Both the position numbers and the translations under genes were made by a program. The notes under the pieces were generated by a model. It searched no databases. It saw only the letters and a program-made list of their open reading frames with translations, and was not told where the DNA came from. DNA of 6,749 nucleotides, from contig JAJZDO010001115.1 of assembly GCA_021805955.1 (NCBI GenBank), forward strand, positions 1 to 6,749, written 5' to 3'. The stretch is from Acidobacteriota bacterium (lineage in GTDB: Bacteria > Acidobacteriota > Terriglobia > Terriglobales > Acidobacteriaceae). This document shows positions 6,291-6,749 of the stretch, in pieces (the stretch's first letter is position 1; the number at the start of each line of letters is the position of its first letter).

Positions 6291-6749
6291 CGGTTGTGTC
6301 CCGCATACTTTGTGCTTGCTTCCATTGCGAGATCTCTTGCCAGGCGTCGATATTGCTTGGTTCCATCTTCAGGACCTCGAGAAAAAGCTCCCGCGCATGC
6401 ACCAATTGCCCCAGGCCAAGTTCGGCATAGGCTTCGAGAAGCAGGCATCCGAGCAGATTTCGCACTTTCAAATCATCCTCGAAGAGAAGAAAATTCGGCA
6501 GCGATGTGGCGAAATAGTCGATCACCGGCTCATCGTTCCGGTGCTGTTGGGCATAGGCTCGAAGTTCTTCCAGGGCCGTCCGCGCGTCATCCTCGCGTTC
6601 CAGATGCCGGAGTGCAAGAGCCCGGTAATAACTATGGATTGAATACGCGGACAGCGGAGCGGCAGCAGCGCGGTATAATTCCTGCGCGCGGACGGTATCC
6701 CCGGAGCTCTCCAGTGCCAGTCCCTGCCAGTAATCGAGCTGCCGCTCCA
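6283..6749 (-). CDS. TPR protein, C-terminal part (probable DUF5107 family), partial
   Basis: An open frame enters from the right edge and ends at TAG 6285-6283, giving 154 visible residues. It contains TPR-like helix pairs: WQGLALESSGDTVRAQELYR near the edge, YYRALALRHLEREDDARTAL next, and LLLEAYAELGLGQLVHAREL with FLEVLKMEPSN near the end. The intervening DYFATSLPNFLLFEDDL resembles, from memory, the C-terminal region of long DUF5107/TPR proteins often encoded beside carbohydrate genes. The DUF5107 domain itself would be outside the window. The gene overlaps the porter start by 8 nt, so it belongs to the same operon. Its role is unknown; a scaffold or sugar-processing accessory protein is a guess. 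A generic TPR protein is the alternative. Confidence 0.7.
   Translation of the reverse strand, partial: ERQLDYWQGLALESSGDTVRAQELYRAAAAPLSAYSIHSYYRALALRHLEREDDARTALEELRAYAQQHRNDEPVIDYFATSLPNFLLFEDDLKVRNLLGCLLLEAYAELGLGQLVHARELFLEVLKMEPSNIDAWQEISQWKQAQSMRDTTGA

Noticed and set aside
1..6749. CRISPR arrays, tRNA, rRNA or defence systems
   Set aside because: No regularly spaced repeats, no cloverleaf-like segment and no defence-type protein motifs were seen on either strand.

Overview
The window looks like bacterial chromosome from a soil or plant-litter organism, most probably an Acidobacteriota member. That is an inference from moderately high GC, a lipoprotein glycosidase operon with a probable DUF5107/TPR partner, an IS1380-type transposase and a GGGPTP-type phosphofructokinase; no marker gene here settles it. 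Nothing convincing is encoded on the + strand.

Right two thirds (about 1640-6749, all on the - strand): a tightly packed carbohydrate operon read right to left. It comprises the C-terminal part of a TPR protein (probable DUF5107 family), an MFS sugar porter whose GTG start overlaps the TPR stop, a lipoprotein GH59 galactocerebrosidase homologue whose GTG start overlaps the porter stop, and, 22 nt further on, a secreted GH36 (alpha-galactosidase type) protein. Together these would release galactose from beta- and alpha-linked galactosides at the cell surface or in the periplasm and import the sugar. The operon promoter lies outside the window.

Middle (about 554-1650): a decayed IS1380-family insertion sequence on the - strand. 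Its transposase has lost a large internal segment and carries a frameshift. The GH36 gene stops just where this element appears to begin. It is cut inside the catalytic barrel, before the expected nucleophile and acid/base aspartates, so the last operon gene is probably dead.

Left (1-553): the IS end at 554-575 is repeated exactly, in inverted orientation, at positions 1-22, and the match runs off the window edge. This implies a second copy of the same element starting at 22 and continuing to the left. It interrupts the 5' end of a 6-phosphofructokinase gene (start codon at 120, - strand). Between the two IS ends lie that 5' fragment, its roughly 320-nt upstream region and a short orphan C-terminal coding tail. 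The sequence left of the middle IS does not continue GH36, which points to a rearrangement rather than a clean insertion.
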